DNA of 11,235 nucleotides, taken from NCBI GenBank assembly GCA_937893635.1, contig CALBGF010000145.1, positions 1 through 11,235 of the forward strand, read 5' to 3'. Below the pieces are notes generated by a model. The model was not told the origin of the DNA. It worked only from the letters and a program-made list of their open reading frames with translations, and did not search any database. The stretch comes from an uncultured Mollicutes bacterium. Its GTDB lineage: Bacteria; Bacillota_I; Bacilli_A; RFN20; CAG-826. Position numbers and translations under genes: made by a program. Shown in pieces: positions 11,226-11,235 of the stretch. The number at the start of each line of letters is the position of its first letter. The first letter of the stretch is position 1.

Positions 11226-11235
11226 CTAAACATCA

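Noticed and set aside
1..11235. Mycoplasma genetic code (TGA as Trp)
   Set aside because: Tryptophans in the intact genes are TGG, and TGA is found only as a stop in or after genes.

Overview
This AT-rich window with short intergenic gaps looks like a low-GC Gram-positive bacterium (Bacillota, plausibly Erysipelotrichia or a relative of the Mollicutes). Strong GGAGG-type ribosome binding sites precede most genes. Tryptophan is encoded by TGG and TGA acts as a stop, so standard bacterial code 11 fits and the mycoplasma code does not. The placement is inferred from composition and gene style; no phylogenetic marker is present.

Layout. Positions 1-108 hold two back-to-back terminators. From about 8545 down to 115, all the main genes lie on the minus strand. 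In transcription order they are: a promoter with a palindromic operator (8518-8545); a possible decayed small ORF (8369-8455); a Cys/His-containing protein of 142 aa; a second copy of the operator (7817-7835); a two-helix membrane protein of 63 aa; a 39-aa peptide; a soluble FtsH-like protein of 422 aa (copy B); a 79-aa membrane protein; a second FtsH-like protein of 423 aa (copy A); four tandem proteins of about 200 aa that I read as proteasome/HslV-like; a tail-anchored acidic protein; and a WYL-domain transcription factor ending at a good terminator. From 8616 to 11235 the window is accessory debris: a truncated IS1595/ISXO2-type transposase, a 91-aa orphan ORF, a two-helix membrane protein of 253 aa, and a decayed IS66-type element with other short remnants.

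Most notable content. The two FtsH-like proteins keep the outline of an AAA+ module followed by an M41 peptidase module. They have lost the N-terminal membrane helices, the HEXXH zinc motif and the Walker B glutamate. Directly downstream are four HslV/proteasome-like proteins. Only the one at 1559-2197 keeps an N-terminal Thr with the Lys and Asp expected of an Ntn peptidase; the other three lack the Thr. Small membrane proteins surround the FtsH-like genes, and a tail-anchored protein and a WYL regulator close the run. I infer a possible multi-subunit, membrane-associated machine built from degenerate AAA+/M41 subunits plus a hetero-oligomeric proteasome-like set. Its substrate and biological role (proteolysis, sensing, defence) cannot be read from the sequence, and all family calls here come from reading alignments by eye.
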